From: a virus
Reading direction: 5' to 3' (one strand)
Virus record (IMG/VR): IMGVR_UViG_3300022602_000289
Location: 1 to 31,647 of that record
Length of the DNA: 31,647 bases
Shown here: positions 8,501 through 21,200 of the stretch, piece after piece
Layout of the letters: each line of letters begins with the position of its first letter
How positions within the stretch are numbered: the stretch's first letter is position 1
The notes under the pieces: model-generated
Databases searched by the model: none
What the model saw: the letters and a program-made list of their open reading frames with translations, nothing else
Told to the model about the DNA's origin: nothing
Position numbers and translations under genes: made by a program

Positions 8501-9253
8501 TCTACAATATATTATTTTTACGATCCGTCGGTTAATGTTATACAAACCTGGTCAGATGTTGAACAGGCCTTTATATTAAACACACAATATTTTGCCTATA
8601 CAGGCCGTAGTGGTTTAAAGTTTCATTATCTACATAATAGTGGTAGAGATCGTAGAATAGATCCTAGCAAAACTAATCTAATAGACATTTACCTATTGAC
8701 AACTTCTTATGATACTGAATATAGAGCATGGTTAGCCGCAGGGACAGGAGTAGAACCACTACCTCCCACAAGCAGTGAGTTAGCCGACCAATACCAATCA
8801 GTGTTAGATCCTATTAAAAGCATAAGTGATGAACTGGTATTTCAACCCGCTGTATATAAAGTTTTATTTGGATCACAAGCCGCTCCTGCACTACAGGCAA
8901 CATTTAAGGCTGTACAAAATCCAAATATTTTTAATAGTACAAACAGTTTAAAGACAAGAATATTAACAGCCATTGAAAACTTTTTTGCTTTAGAAAACTG
9001 GAACTTTGGAGACACATTTAACTTTAGTGAATTAGTAACTTATGTTATGAATGTTATGACTCCTGATATTACTAACTTTGTCATAGTTCCTGTTTCAAGC
9101 GGAGCATTTGGTAGTCTATTTGAAATAACAAGTCAAAGTAACGAAATCTTTATAAATGGGGCCACAGTGGATAACATTGAGATTATAGATGCTATAACAG
9201 CATCCCAACTACAGGCAAGCGGTTCTGTTGTAACTAGCACAACGAGAGGTTAA
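5534..9253 (+). CDS. 6: Baseplate wedge subunit gp6 (enlarged)
   Basis: A 1239-residue protein, nearly twice the 660 aa of T4 gp6. The N-terminus is diagnostic: TTEDWKKIYQ at 11-20, AEFQSYDFETLRR at 25-37, a YPEDFNDYIDSSEY run near 47-60, FRVDLNARENFLE at 77-89 and RRDSILRLAKLIGYN near 92-106. The C-terminus is equally typical, with NFFALENWNFGDTFNFSEL around 1149-1167 and EIFINGATVDNIEIID around 1204-1219. gp6 dimers form the inner ring of the baseplate and join wedges through their C-terminal parts. The extra length lies in the middle and includes DHDENGQIDDPD at 923-934, an EF-hand-like calcium-binding loop. The start at 5534 has almost no Shine-Dalgarno but follows the candidate late promoter closely. 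The next gene starts 5 nt after the stop. Confidence 0.93.
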   Translation: MIPSTTNQYLTTEDWKKIYQSYPNAEFQSYDFETLRRVMISYLQENYPEDFNDYIDSSEYLALVDLIAFMGQNLSFRVDLNARENFLETAQRRDSILRLAKLIGYNPSRNVPANGFLKIVSVSTSDIVLDSNGVNLANRSIGWNDPTNANWYDQFVSILNSTMPSGFIFGRPYDEATINGIDTQQYRINSSNTDVSVFSFNSNVNGNTMAFEIVSSLFAGQNYVYEEPPEPGTQFSFLYKNDNQGNSSANTGFFVHFKQGTLSSTNFSVTNPTPDELISINASGTNQSDIWLWQLNLNGNYQTLWTQVPNLVGNNVIYNSIANQIKTVYSVLTRDQDQFDLSFADGSFGQLPQGNFNLFYRQSNGLTYTIRPDQLSNITVNIPYTNKNGQSNSLKIVLSLQETVSNSQATESNASIQLKAPQSYYVQNRMITAEDYNIAPLTAGTDIVKIHSVNRTASGISRYFELSDVSGEYSSTNIFATDGIIYKKRTEQNFNFTFVNQNEITGVIDNQLGPIISSPEVFNFYLDLYPRVSAINLFAVWTQNTKSTNQSTGYFSILGNPVSVGSYSGTELQYCSPNALIKFVAPTGSYFTPNDLLTTTPDETTKNYIWAKVISITGDGSNGGQGALSNGNGPILISKQIPSGSIIEEIIPAFESILPIAIQSEMVDIITATRNMGLGFDSTTREWYIIEDSNLDLINDFGLSFQKDTSNIGKDNGWIISLQWNGINYQVRYRTLEYVFESERQTAFFVDNTVKNYDFVADTVIKDQISVLAINQSITPTTVTINTSTPLTLISTTTVQSSLVGSSAIYLNRTWVNSSQLGSVKYYAVHPAILGGSSLVTGFSTSGTVYLQSAISNVAGLPSGDTITFIPTTVNLVSTASITPAEVNQYISLSTDYQWEINSAVVEPDGFVDPKKVLISFFDHDENGQIDDPDAFNNIVVPYDVSAQTGYLHNFVYFKYLADGTSYQLADPSLFTAYPTQNDVAMPSTSTIYYFYDPSVNVIQTWSDVEQAFILNTQYFAYTGRSGLKFHYLHNSGRDRRIDPSKTNLIDIYLLTTSYDTEYRAWLAAGTGVEPLPPTSSELADQYQSVLDPIKSISDELVFQPAVYKVLFGSQAAPALQATFKAVQNPNIFNSTNSLKTRILTAIENFFALENWNFGDTFNFSELVTYVMNVMTPDITNFVIVPVSSGAFGSLFEITSQSNEIFINGATVDNIEIIDAITASQLQASGSVVTSTTRG
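8300..8335 (+). other. EF-hand-like calcium loop in gp6
   Basis: These codons (gp6 residues 923-934) encode DHDENGQIDDPD, matching the 12-position loop D-x-D-x-N-G-x-I-D-x-x-D at every ligand position except that position 12 is Asp rather than the usual Glu. Such loops also occur in dockerin-type and structural calcium sites outside paired EF-hands. The flanking sequence is not obviously helical, so a single structural calcium site is likelier than a regulatory EF-hand. Confidence 0.55.
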
Positions 9254-9258
9254 ACACG

Positions 9259-12200
9259 ATGGCAAGACAATCGGTTAACTTACTACCTACCTACTACCAA
9301 ACAGATAAAAATAGTAAATTTCTATCTAGCACATTAGATCAGCTTATACAACCGCCTAACATAGAACGATTAAACGGATTTGTTGGTAGTAAGTTAAGTC
9401 CTAACTATAATCCATCAACAGACAATTATATAAGTGATCCGCAGCCTTTAAGAAACAACTATCAACTATTGCCAGCCCTGGTAATAAAAAATAATGATGG
9501 TTCGCCTATTAAAGCCTTCGGATATGACGACCTTATCAATCAACTAAGTTTTTACGGTAGTGATACTGGTAATCTTGATAGAATATTCAGGCCTGATTTT
9601 TATAGTTATGATCCAAAAATAGATTGGGATAAGTTTGTTAACTATGATCAATATTATTGGTTACCGACAGGTCCTCAGCCTATTCTTGTAACAGGAATAC
9701 AAAGAGAAGTAACTAGTACATATACAGTCACTGACAGTTCTGATAATAACTTTTTTGTTTTTACTCCCGACGGATTAACTCCTGATCCTTTACTTACATT
9801 GTACAGGGGAGTAACTTATGTTTTTAATATAACTAGCAAATATCATTTATATATTAAAACATCTCAAGTTCCTGGTCCTAATGATCTTTATAGCGTTGAT
9901 ATACAAAATAATGGTATCAACAAAGGTCAAATAATAATCAGTGTTACAGATACTACTCCTGATTTATTATATTATGATTCAGACGACGGTAGGGTCGCTG
10001 GTGGACAGATAGTAATTAAACAGGCTATTGAAAATAGTTCTATAAATGTAGACGATGAAATAGTAGGAAAAGCAAACTATGTAACCTATAATGGAATACA
10101 GTTTATTAATGGAATGGTAGTACGTTTTGGGGGAGATGTTATTCCTAAAACTTATGCTAATAATACCTACATTGTTGAAGGCGTCGGCGATAGTATTACA
10201 TTGGTAAACTTTGCTAATCTAAAAACTCCAGAGAATACAGCCAGTCAGTATGATGACGGATTTGATGATAAACCATTTGATGAATATCCCTTTGATGATT
10301 TTGAAACACTTCCTTTAGTTCCTGAATATATTACCATCAATCGTGCCAGCAGAGATTTAAATCCCTGGACTAGATATAATAGATGGTTTCATAGAAATGT
10401 TATAGAAGCTGCCGCAACTGCTAATGGTTCAGTTTTTGTATTACCTAATAGCAGTGTAGCATCTCGACCTATTATTGAATTTAAACCTAATATTAAGTTA
10501 TTCAACTTTGGTACCGTTGGCGTAGCACCTGTTGATTACATTGATACAGTAACACATGACGCTTTTAACAGTGTAGAAAAAAGTTCAGGATATTGGATAG
10601 ACGGTAACGAGTTACAGGAAGGCGATAGAATTATTTTTAACGCCGACACAGATCCGTTAACCAGAGGAAAAATATTCCGTGTACATTTTGTTAGTATAAA
10701 AGATCTATCTCACGATCCTTTTCAATCAGCCAACATGGTTATTAGTCTTATACCTACAGACGACCACGAGCCTGTTACGGGGTCTGTTCTTGTTGTTAAA
10801 CAAGGCGCATCGTATGCTGGAACTAGTTGGCATCTTACAGTGCAGAATGGACTTGATACGTGGATAGAAGCACAGCAACACAACATAAGAAATCAAGCAC
10901 CTTATTTTGATGTAGTCGACGATAGCGGAAATAGTTTTAGTTCTTACAGTAGTAATTTTATAGGTACCAAAATATTTGGATATCAGATTGGTACAGGCAT
11001 TTCAGATTCTGTATTAGGCTTTCCATTAAACTATCAAAGTTCGGGTTTAGAAAGTACATATCTTTTTGAAAACTATTTCATGACAGATACTGTGATCAAT
11101 ATCGGTCCTAAATCTAACGCAACTATACCTGTTAGTTCTGGTTATCTGTTACACGACAATCAATATATAAATGTTTGGACACCGGCCGCCGAATATAAAC
11201 TAGCAGTGCAACAGTTTCAGGTAATACACGATCAAACATCTGCTATTAATATAACTGTGTTTGATAATCCAGGGTATCTAACTGATCTAAATGCTACAGT
11301 ATTTGTTAACGATAAAAAATATCTCAGTACAGAATTTTCTATTACTACTTCAACAACAGGCACGGCAGTTGTTAACTTTACGTCTCCATTGACTGCGTCT
11401 GTTACTGGACATAGAGTTTTATTTAATTTCTATACAACTGCTGTACCAAATAGTACAGGTATCTACGAAACACCCATAAACCTTTCCAATAATCCTTTAA
11501 ACGGTCCTATCAGTCAGTTTACATTAAGTGAAGTTATAGATCACGTTAGGGACATGACAAATAGAGATCCTGCGTTTGTAGGATCTTTTCCTGGTGCTAG
11601 TAACTTAGGAATACTGCCCAATATAAGTCACTACGGTTCTAGATTTATCAGTAACAAAAATAGTTTTTCTTTTGCTCAATATTTTATCAGCGATCAAGAA
11701 CACAGTTTAGTAAACTCAATAAGGTTAGCAGGCGACGACTATAATCAGTTTAAATTAAACTTTATTAAAACTATTTCTCAATATCCTCTTGATGGATACA
11801 CGCCCGCAGATGCGGTTGATTATGTTTTAACAACATTAAACGAAAACAAAAATACTTCTTCTCCTTATCTGTATAGTGATATGGTTCCTTACGGAACAGA
11901 TAAGAAGGTAAGAACTTACAAAGTTACAGATAGTAGAAATGTTTCTTATGCTATTACTAATGTATTTGATAAGACAGTATTATCTAATCAAGCAATTATC
12001 GTTTATCTAAATGAAACTCAATTAGTTTATGGAACAGATTATACATTTGACAGTATCGATCCTGCTGTTAATATTTCTACTCCATTAAATCCTTATGATG
12101 TTATTGTTATAAATGAATACATTAATACAGACGGTTGTTATGTAGCACCTACTCCTACTAAGTTAGGAATGTATCCTAGTTTTACTCCAATGTTATATGC

Positions 12201-15200
12201 TGACCACAGTTATATTAAAGGCCCGACAAATGTAATACAATGTCATGATGGTAGCATAATAGTAGCATTTGATGACTACAGAGATAACATTATATTAGAA
12301 CTAGAAACAAGGATTTATAATAATTTAAAAACTAGTTATGATCCTAACTTGTTTGATATTAACTCTATATTGCCTGGTGTATTTAGAAACAATGAATACA
12401 GTTATAGCGAAGTTTATAAATTAATACAAGATCTATTTGTTAAATGGTCAGTTACATATAATGTTACCTATGACAAAAATCTAACGTATAATATAGACGA
12501 ACATAAAACTTACAATTATAAATCTGCTACTGATTATATCTTTGGTGGAAATTTTGTGGGTAGCTGGCGTGCTATTTACAAATATTATTTTGATACAGAT
12601 CGTCCTGATTTATGTCCTTGGGAAATGTTAGGATTCTATATTAAACCAGATTGGTGGGACGAGTATTATGGTCCATATCCGTATACTGCAGGTAATGCTC
12701 GTCTATGGGCTGATTTAGAAGCAGGTTATATAGCTCAAGGCACTAGACAGGGATTTGATACATTATATGCTCGCCCCGGTCTATCAAAGATAATACCCGT
12801 TGATGACAGCGGAAACCTATATGATATTAGAGAATGGGCTGGTCTAGCACAAAATGATAATATCCCTCAGCCTGGCCAAAACTGGGCGTTTGGTGATTGG
12901 GGACCTGCTGAAAACGCTTGGCGCAGAAGTAGTAACTGGCCATTTGCTGTTCAAATATTATTAGCATTATCAAAACCATTAGACTATGCTAACAAAATGT
13001 TTGATACTAGTAGAATGACATTAAACAAAGCAGGCCAGTATACATTTAGTGCCGCTAATGAATTTATAAGTCCTAATATAGTTAGTATACACAGCGATGT
13101 AGTTAATAATCAAGTAGTTCGAGCCGCAGGATACGGGGTATATGTTGTAGAGATAGGAAAGAAACGTAGAAATGATTATGTATCCTATTTGAAAGATCAA
13201 CTAGCTAACGGTAATTTTAATCTGTTCCTTAAGATGGGAGGTTTTGTAAGCCAGAACCAATTATTAGTAACAGTTGATGCTTACAATCTAGCCACACAAG
13301 AACCGACTCCGTTTCTACCTAATGAAAACTATAAAGTATTTTTTAATACAAGTAATCCTGTTTTCTCAATAGGAATATCAGGTGTTATAATAATTAAATC
13401 TGAAGGAACATATCTTATAAGAGGATATGATAAAAAAGATTTATATTTTACAATCTTTAATCCTATTCATCAGCTTACTGATGTTAGTTTAACAGTTGGT
13501 GGAAAACCAGAATCCTATCTAACATGGACTTCTGGACAATCATATCAATCTGGACAAATAGTATTCTATCAAAGTGCATACTATAGAGTAACTACTAATC
13601 ACGTTGCTGGTACTACATTTAACATAAAATATTATCAACAACTATCAAGTTTACCTGTTATTGATGGAATATCAGTAACTAAGGCCAGCAAGTTTGAAAC
13701 TACCGAAACTGTAATAGAATACGGTACAACTATGAATTCCATTCAAGAAGTCTACGATTTCTTAAGCGGTTACGGGCACTGGTTAGAAAGTCAAGGATTT
13801 GTGTTTAACGAATACAGTGATCAGTTTAATCAAAATATTAACTGGGATTTTAGTGCTAGCGAGTTTATATATTGGACAGCACAAAACTGGTCTAATAACA
13901 GTGTCATTACATTAAGTCCATTTGCTGATGTTTTAAAATTTAAATATCAAGAAGGTGTTGTAGATAATGTTCTAGATAGTTTTTATGAATATGCTCTTTA
14001 TCAAGCAGACGGAACTCCTTTCCCTGCACAGAACTTTAATATAACTAGATCCTCTGGCATTATAGAAATTAATTCACAAGCAGTACCACAAGGAATATTT
14101 TATGCTAGATTAAATCTAGTACAAAAAGAACATGCAATAATATTTGATAATAGTACTGTATTTGGCGATATTATCTATGATGAAGAATCAGGATATAGAC
14201 AGTTACGAATGAACATAGTGGGATTTAGAACAGCAGACTGGAATGGTGATTTCTTTAGTCCTGGGTTTATCTATGATAACGCATCTATAAGCCAATGGAC
14301 TCCATATGCTAACTACATGCCTGCTGATGTTGTTCAGTATGTAGGAAAATATTATTCGGCTATTAATAAAATAACAGGAACAGAAACATTTAATTTCAGT
14401 CAATGGTATCTGTTACCTGCGGCACCTACTGCTCAATTATTACCTAACTTTGATTATAAGATAAGTCAGTTTGAAGATTTTTACAGTCTAGATACTGATA
14501 ACTTTGATGCTAGCCAACAAAAGATGTCACAACATCTAACCGGTTATAGTCCAAGACCCTACATGGATAATATATTTGCCGATGCAACAGCACAATATAA
14601 GTTTTATCAAGGATATATTAAAGAAAAAGGTACATTAAACTCTATTATTAAACTAGAAAAATCTTCTACTGCTAATATGCTGGGCACTATATCTATTAAT
14701 GAAGAATGGGCATTTAGAGCAGGTGCATACGGAAGTTATTCTAGTTATCAAGAAATAGAGTTACCTTTAAGGGAAGGAGACTTTGTTGAAAATAATCAAG
14801 CCATACAGTTTGTTGATTCTAAACCAGTTAATCCTTTTGATGTTGTTAGTTATATAACCCCAACAGATTTATTAATTACTCCTTCCAACTATCATTCAAA
14901 TTCTACTTTTATAGTTTCAAGCTCAACATACAAAATTAATAATCTAGTATATCCTACTGCAGGTTATGTACGTCTCGACGATGCTACATATACCTTTACT
15001 ACAACAAACGCTATTATACAATCAACAAATAATAGCAAGTGGAATGATGGAGATATATTCTGGGTAGGATTTGATAATAATACAGGCTGGGATGTATTTA
15101 GATATACTCACAAGACTGCTTATATAACCACAGCCACTGCCTCTGGACCAAATATTATATTTTACACGAATGCTAATCATGGATTACAAATCGGCGAGAT

Positions 15201-18200
15201 AATATCAATCAATAATTTTTACAGTACATTAAATGGAGTTTATGTAGTAACAGCCGTGCCACTATCGACACAGTTTGTAGTAGAATCTACTAATTTTGTT
15301 CCACAAAACTTTAAGGGTGAGGGATTAATATTTGCCTTTGCTTCTGTTAGATTTAGCAATGTTGATGATATCGCAGGATTTCCATATGCCGCCAAAATAC
15401 AATCCGGAGAAATGTTCTGGGTAGATGATAACGGTACTGGAAAGTGGGCAGTTTATCGTAAGACAAATAATTATTCGTCTGAAATAATAAACGCACCTAT
15501 CTATCAACCAACAGCAGAGTTTGGATATAATATAGTTAAACAGGCCACTAGTTCAACTGTTGTTATATCGGCTGCACATTATTATTATAGTCAAGAACAT
15601 TATGGAAGAATATATGTATTCAACGCCGACCCTGCAACAGGATCATTAACTAAGATATTCGATTACGGATTAGATACAACTGATCAGCGACTAATAACTG
15701 ATCAAACACCATTTGGTGATGCTTTATTCTATGATGAAGAAGATGATGTAATATTTGCGGCAGCATCGTATGCTACTACATCTACTACCGATGCCTATAG
15801 ATCTTCGGGAATAGTAAAAATTTCAGGAATCATAAGAAGCGAATTAGGTAAAGAAGTAACATATGCTAACATGTTCGGTCATGCACAGGGTGAACGATTT
15901 GGATCTAGCATTTATGTACAAAGAACAAAAACTAATAAACGTGTTTTAATAGGTGGACCTGGAGAAGTATTAAGTACAGCGACTAAGGGTATTGTCTATG
16001 TTTATGATATGTTTATTTCTCCAAATGGATATACATATCACAGTCAAACTGGAACTGATGTTATAAACGGGGGTTCAGGGGCATCTTTTGATGTTACCCC
16101 TGTCAATGAAAAATATGTAGTTTCGTTAACTACTTCAACAGGTACAGCATATGCTGTCAATAGTGAAATAGTCATACGTGGCGATAGTCTGGGCGGTTTA
16201 TACCCAGACAATAATTTAAATATTAAAGTTAGAGCAGTTAATAGTAACGGGTCGATTGTCGGCATAAGCACTACGTCAACTAATGGTATCGCTAGATACA
16301 AATCATTTACTATAGCATCAACAGCATCTATAACCGCACCTGCTGTGGCTACAACTGGTTCGGAGTTTGGTTATACTATAGTAGGAAATCAAGATGGCAG
16401 TCTAATAGCTATATCAGCTCCTGGCCTACATCATTCGACTGGCGGTGTATTTGTATACACATACGACAATACCACTAACCAGTATGTCGAATTAGAACAA
16501 CTTGATCCTACAATACCAATAGTACCTGGAAATAGATTTGGTACTAAAATGGTTATGAATGATCTAGGAACACATTTAGTAGTTGCCACTAGTTTAATAT
16601 CTGATGGTAGAACAGAACCAGGTAAACTAGTAGTGTATGAATGGACCGGCACACAGTTTAGTTACATACAGACTATTGACAATCCTGCTACATCTCCAAT
16701 AAACTTTGGATCAGCATTAAGTATAACACCTGCAGGAGATACTCTAGCGGTAACAGGTCAAGGATCTCCGTATTTTAATGATATAATCTTTGATGGTGGC
16801 GCAACAACTTTTGATAATTTAAGCTGTCTATTCGGAGAAACAGTTAGAGAATCTGGTAGTGCTTATATCTATCAAAGATATAATAAGAAATTTATATTTG
16901 CTCAAGAACTAATAAATGGATCTATCGATGCAGGCGGAAATTATGGATTTAATATTGCTCTCGATAATAACTTTGCCTATGTCGGTAACCCAGACTTTAC
17001 ATCTGGAAAATCTGGATCAGTGTATCTATGGAACAAAGTAGATAGATCAAATATAGGATTAGGTCAATATAGAATACAAGACGATTTGATTGATTTATCC
17101 TTGATTGATAATGCTTATACATTAGACACACTAAAAGATACAGTATTAGATTATCTTGACATAGTTGATCCTGTTAAAGATAGATTGCCCGGTCTTGCTG
17201 AACAAGAGTTAACTTATAAAACATCATTTGATCCTGCTATATATTCCATAGGTGGAGACACAGTTGTTGTAGATACTACAAAGTCTTGGGAAGAAGAACA
17301 TGTAGGCGAACTATGGTGGGATATTTCTGCTGTAAAATATGTTTGGTATGAACAGGGTGATATAGCATACAGAAAAAATGCATGGGGTAAAATATTTCCC
17401 GGATCAAGTATTGATGTATATGAATGGGTTGAGTCAACATATCTACCTAGTAAATGGGCATCTTTAGCAGATACTCCTACTGGGCTGACACTGAATATTA
17501 GCGGACAGCCAAAAAATAATGACGACAGCATATATTCATCTAGACAAATTTTTGATAAAAGTACAGGACAGTTTACAACTTTATACTATTACTGGGTTAA
17601 AAATAAAACCATAATACCTAATGGTCGAGCCAGAAGATTGAGTTCTTATGATGTAGCTTCTTTAATAAATGATCCTAGAGGATATGGATTAAAATATATT
17701 TCTCTTATTTCATCCAATGGACTTGCAATAAACAACTATAAAAATAAATTAATATCTAACAGGATTGATCTTAATATTGCCTACAATGTTGTAGATACAA
17801 CAGTTAATAAACATACTGAGTGGATTTTGTTACAAGAAGGTGATGAAAATAATCAACCAACTCCGGCATTAAATCAAAAGTTATTTGATAGTTTATTAGG
17901 TCATGATGTATTGGGTAATAAAGTTCCTGATCCAAGCCTTAGTTTTAGACAGGCATACGGAATACAAATACGTCCTAGACAAAGCATGTTTATTAATAGA
18001 ATAGAAGCATTAAGAAACTTAATCAACTATGCTAATCTAACAATGCAGGATATGAGGATAACAGGATTTATTAGTTTTAAAAATCTTAACCTCAAAGATG
18101 AGATTCCTAATATATTGTTAGGCGAATATGATCAAGTAGTTGAAGATTCTATAGCACTAGATATTATAGGAACAACAAATTTTAAAACTGCTAGATTATC

Positions 18201-21200
18201 TTCTGAAGTATTAAACGGTCGTTTAATAAGAATAAAAGTAGAAGACCCAGGCTATGGATATTTAATAGCACCTACAGTTACTGTAGGAGACGGAACTTCG
18301 ATTGCTAAAATACAAACAATATTAGATGATCAAGGCAGGGTTATTGATGCTGTCATAATAAATGCTGGATCTGGTTTTGTATCTGCCCCTGACTTATTAG
18401 TCAGACCATATACAGTGATATTAAAAGTCGACCCTATATATAATACTAGATGGAGCAAATATGTCTGGACAGGCATTAACTGGTTGCGTGCATATACTCA
18501 GACGTATGATACAACACAGTATTGGAAATATGTAGATTGGCAAGACGCTACGTATAATCTGTATAAGTCTATTTCTTATGCTGTAGATTCTGTTTACGAA
18601 GCACAAGAATTATCTTTAAATGTAGGCGACTATATTAAAGTACAAAATGGTGGTGACGGTAACTATGTGATATTAAGAAAAACCGATGGAACAGTTGGAA
18701 CATTTGATGACAACTTTGACATTGTTTACAGTCAAAATGGCACTATACAAATATTAGACAAAGTATGGAATGTTAGTGCAAGTGATTTTGGATTTGATGA
18801 AATAACACCATTTGATCAATCTTTATATGATCAAACTCCTGATACAGAGTTAATGAATATTTTAACAGCTTTACATAAAGATGTGTTTGCTGGTGTTAAT
18901 AGGATCAACTGGAATACATTCTTTTTTACCGCTGTAAAATATGCTTTAATAGAACAACCATTCTTGGATTGGGCATTTAAAACAAGTTTTATAGATGTTA
19001 AAAATCTAGCTGGTGTATTAGATCAACGTGCGACTTATAGATATCAAGATCCAACATGGTATAATGATTATATAAATGAAATAAAACCCTATCATACACA
19101 GGTAAGAAACTATCAAGTTAACTATCAGATAGGAGAATCTAATAGTGCTCCATGGGAACCAACTGCTACATATACAACAGACTTTGACTTACCTTCGTAT
19201 TATGATGAAGTTACAGGCAAGTTTACCGTAGTTACAACATCAAGCAGTTTAATAAATCAGTATCCATATGCTGGATGGTACAATAATTATTCACTTAGCG
19301 TTGGCAGTATTATATTAGAAAACGGGGGATCAGGATATCGTGTAGTTCCTAAAGTTGATATAATACCAGCACTTGGTGATACAGGTCATGGCGCTACTGC
19401 CCAAGCCTATATTGCCAACGGTTCGATTAGTAAAATACTAGTTACAAATCCTGGAAAGGGTTATACAATACAACCTACTGTTATGATTAGCGGTGGTGGT
19501 AATCTAGCATTAACGACTGCTACAGCATATGCGTTACTTGAAAACAATCTTGTTAGAACAAACTTTGTGCGAATGAAGTTTGACAGGATCAGTGTAAGTA
19601 CACCAATAAACAGAGATATAGGTGTTTCTAGTATAGTAACTGCTACTATTATATCCGATGGATCTCATAACTCTTTTGAACTTCCCTGGGCCGCAAGTCC
19701 ATTAAAGTTAGATACAACAGTTACATTAGATAACATACTAGTATTAAAATCTACGTTTACAGTCACTAACTATACAAAAGCGTTTACTACTGGTAATAAT
19801 TTAACCAGTTATGAAAAACAATATAGTAATATCGATCTAAACTTTGTTCCAAAGAAAGGACAAGTTCTTGTCGTAACATTTAAAAAGAATATAGAATTAT
19901 ACAACGCATCAGAGCGTATACAAGATTATTACAATCCAAATGTAAATATGCCTGGCAAACAACTAAATCAGGTCATGCAGGGTGCAGAATATGCTGGAAT
20001 AAATGTAGAAGGATTGCCGTTTGATTATGATCGAGGTTTTGGCGATATAGGATTTGGCTCATCCGACTGGGGTGATGTAATTCCTGATGTCTACTACTAC
20101 ACAGTGACTACATCGACTCATTCTCAAGCATTTACTGTACCTTCAGTTAGTACAGGTACTTTACTAAATGTATATGTTGAATCTTGGGGCCCATTGAACT
20201 CAAATACAACAACAAACATTTTGCTTAACTCTATAAGAGTTGATGGAACAAATACATATGGAGTTACAGTTAATACTGGAACTGGTGGTCCTATAGTAGT
20301 TCAAATTGCGTCTAATGCTTTTACTTCAACTAGCGTCTATAGTAAAGTTGTATTTAGAACACCTGAACAGAACTCGTCTATATTATCAACTAACATAGAT
20401 ACTGTTATTGACGGTGGCAAGTTATCTACATTCTCCGATAACACATTTAATACAGCGTTAGGATATCGTCCTAGTGATATTATTATTGATGGAGATGCTT
20501 TTATTACTCCTAAAACAAGTTATGGTCCAGAAGAATTGTTATCAGGACAGGTCCAAGACACGTTGGCCATTAACGTTTTTACAGAAGTTCCTTCAGGTTC
20601 GCCGTTAATTGTTACACAAAATGCCTACATTACTGCTACTGGTGTAACAACTATAGTTCCATTAAAACTCCTTCCTGTATCTACAGGAAGTATAATGGTA
20701 TCGTTTAACCAGAAATATCTAGCTTACGGTATAGACTACACTGTTGATTATTCCTTTAATAGATTGATCTTAAATGCTCAATCACAAACTGGTGTGTTAG
20801 GTATAACTGTAGTAGAAGTGGGAGGAATAGATTTACTATCTAGTTATTCTCAAACTACATTTGCCACAGACACAGCTACCATTAGTAGTAGAAATCCTTT
20901 TAAAAATATAGGTAGTATCTATGTAACAGTAAACGGAGTAACTGCGGTAGAAAACGGGCCCGGATTAGGATACACATTTACTGCTAATAAGAAAAATATA
21001 GGAGTTGTTAATCTATATGGAATGGGGATCGGAGTACATGCTATACAATGTTGGTTCTTTAAACCTACATATAAAGCCTATAGCGAAGTTAAAGAACAAC
21101 TAATATCTATTACTAATACTACATCGACATTTAATCTAATACAGGTACCCGGAAATCAAGGACCTTATGAAGCACAGGCAATAGTTACAGTAAATGGATT

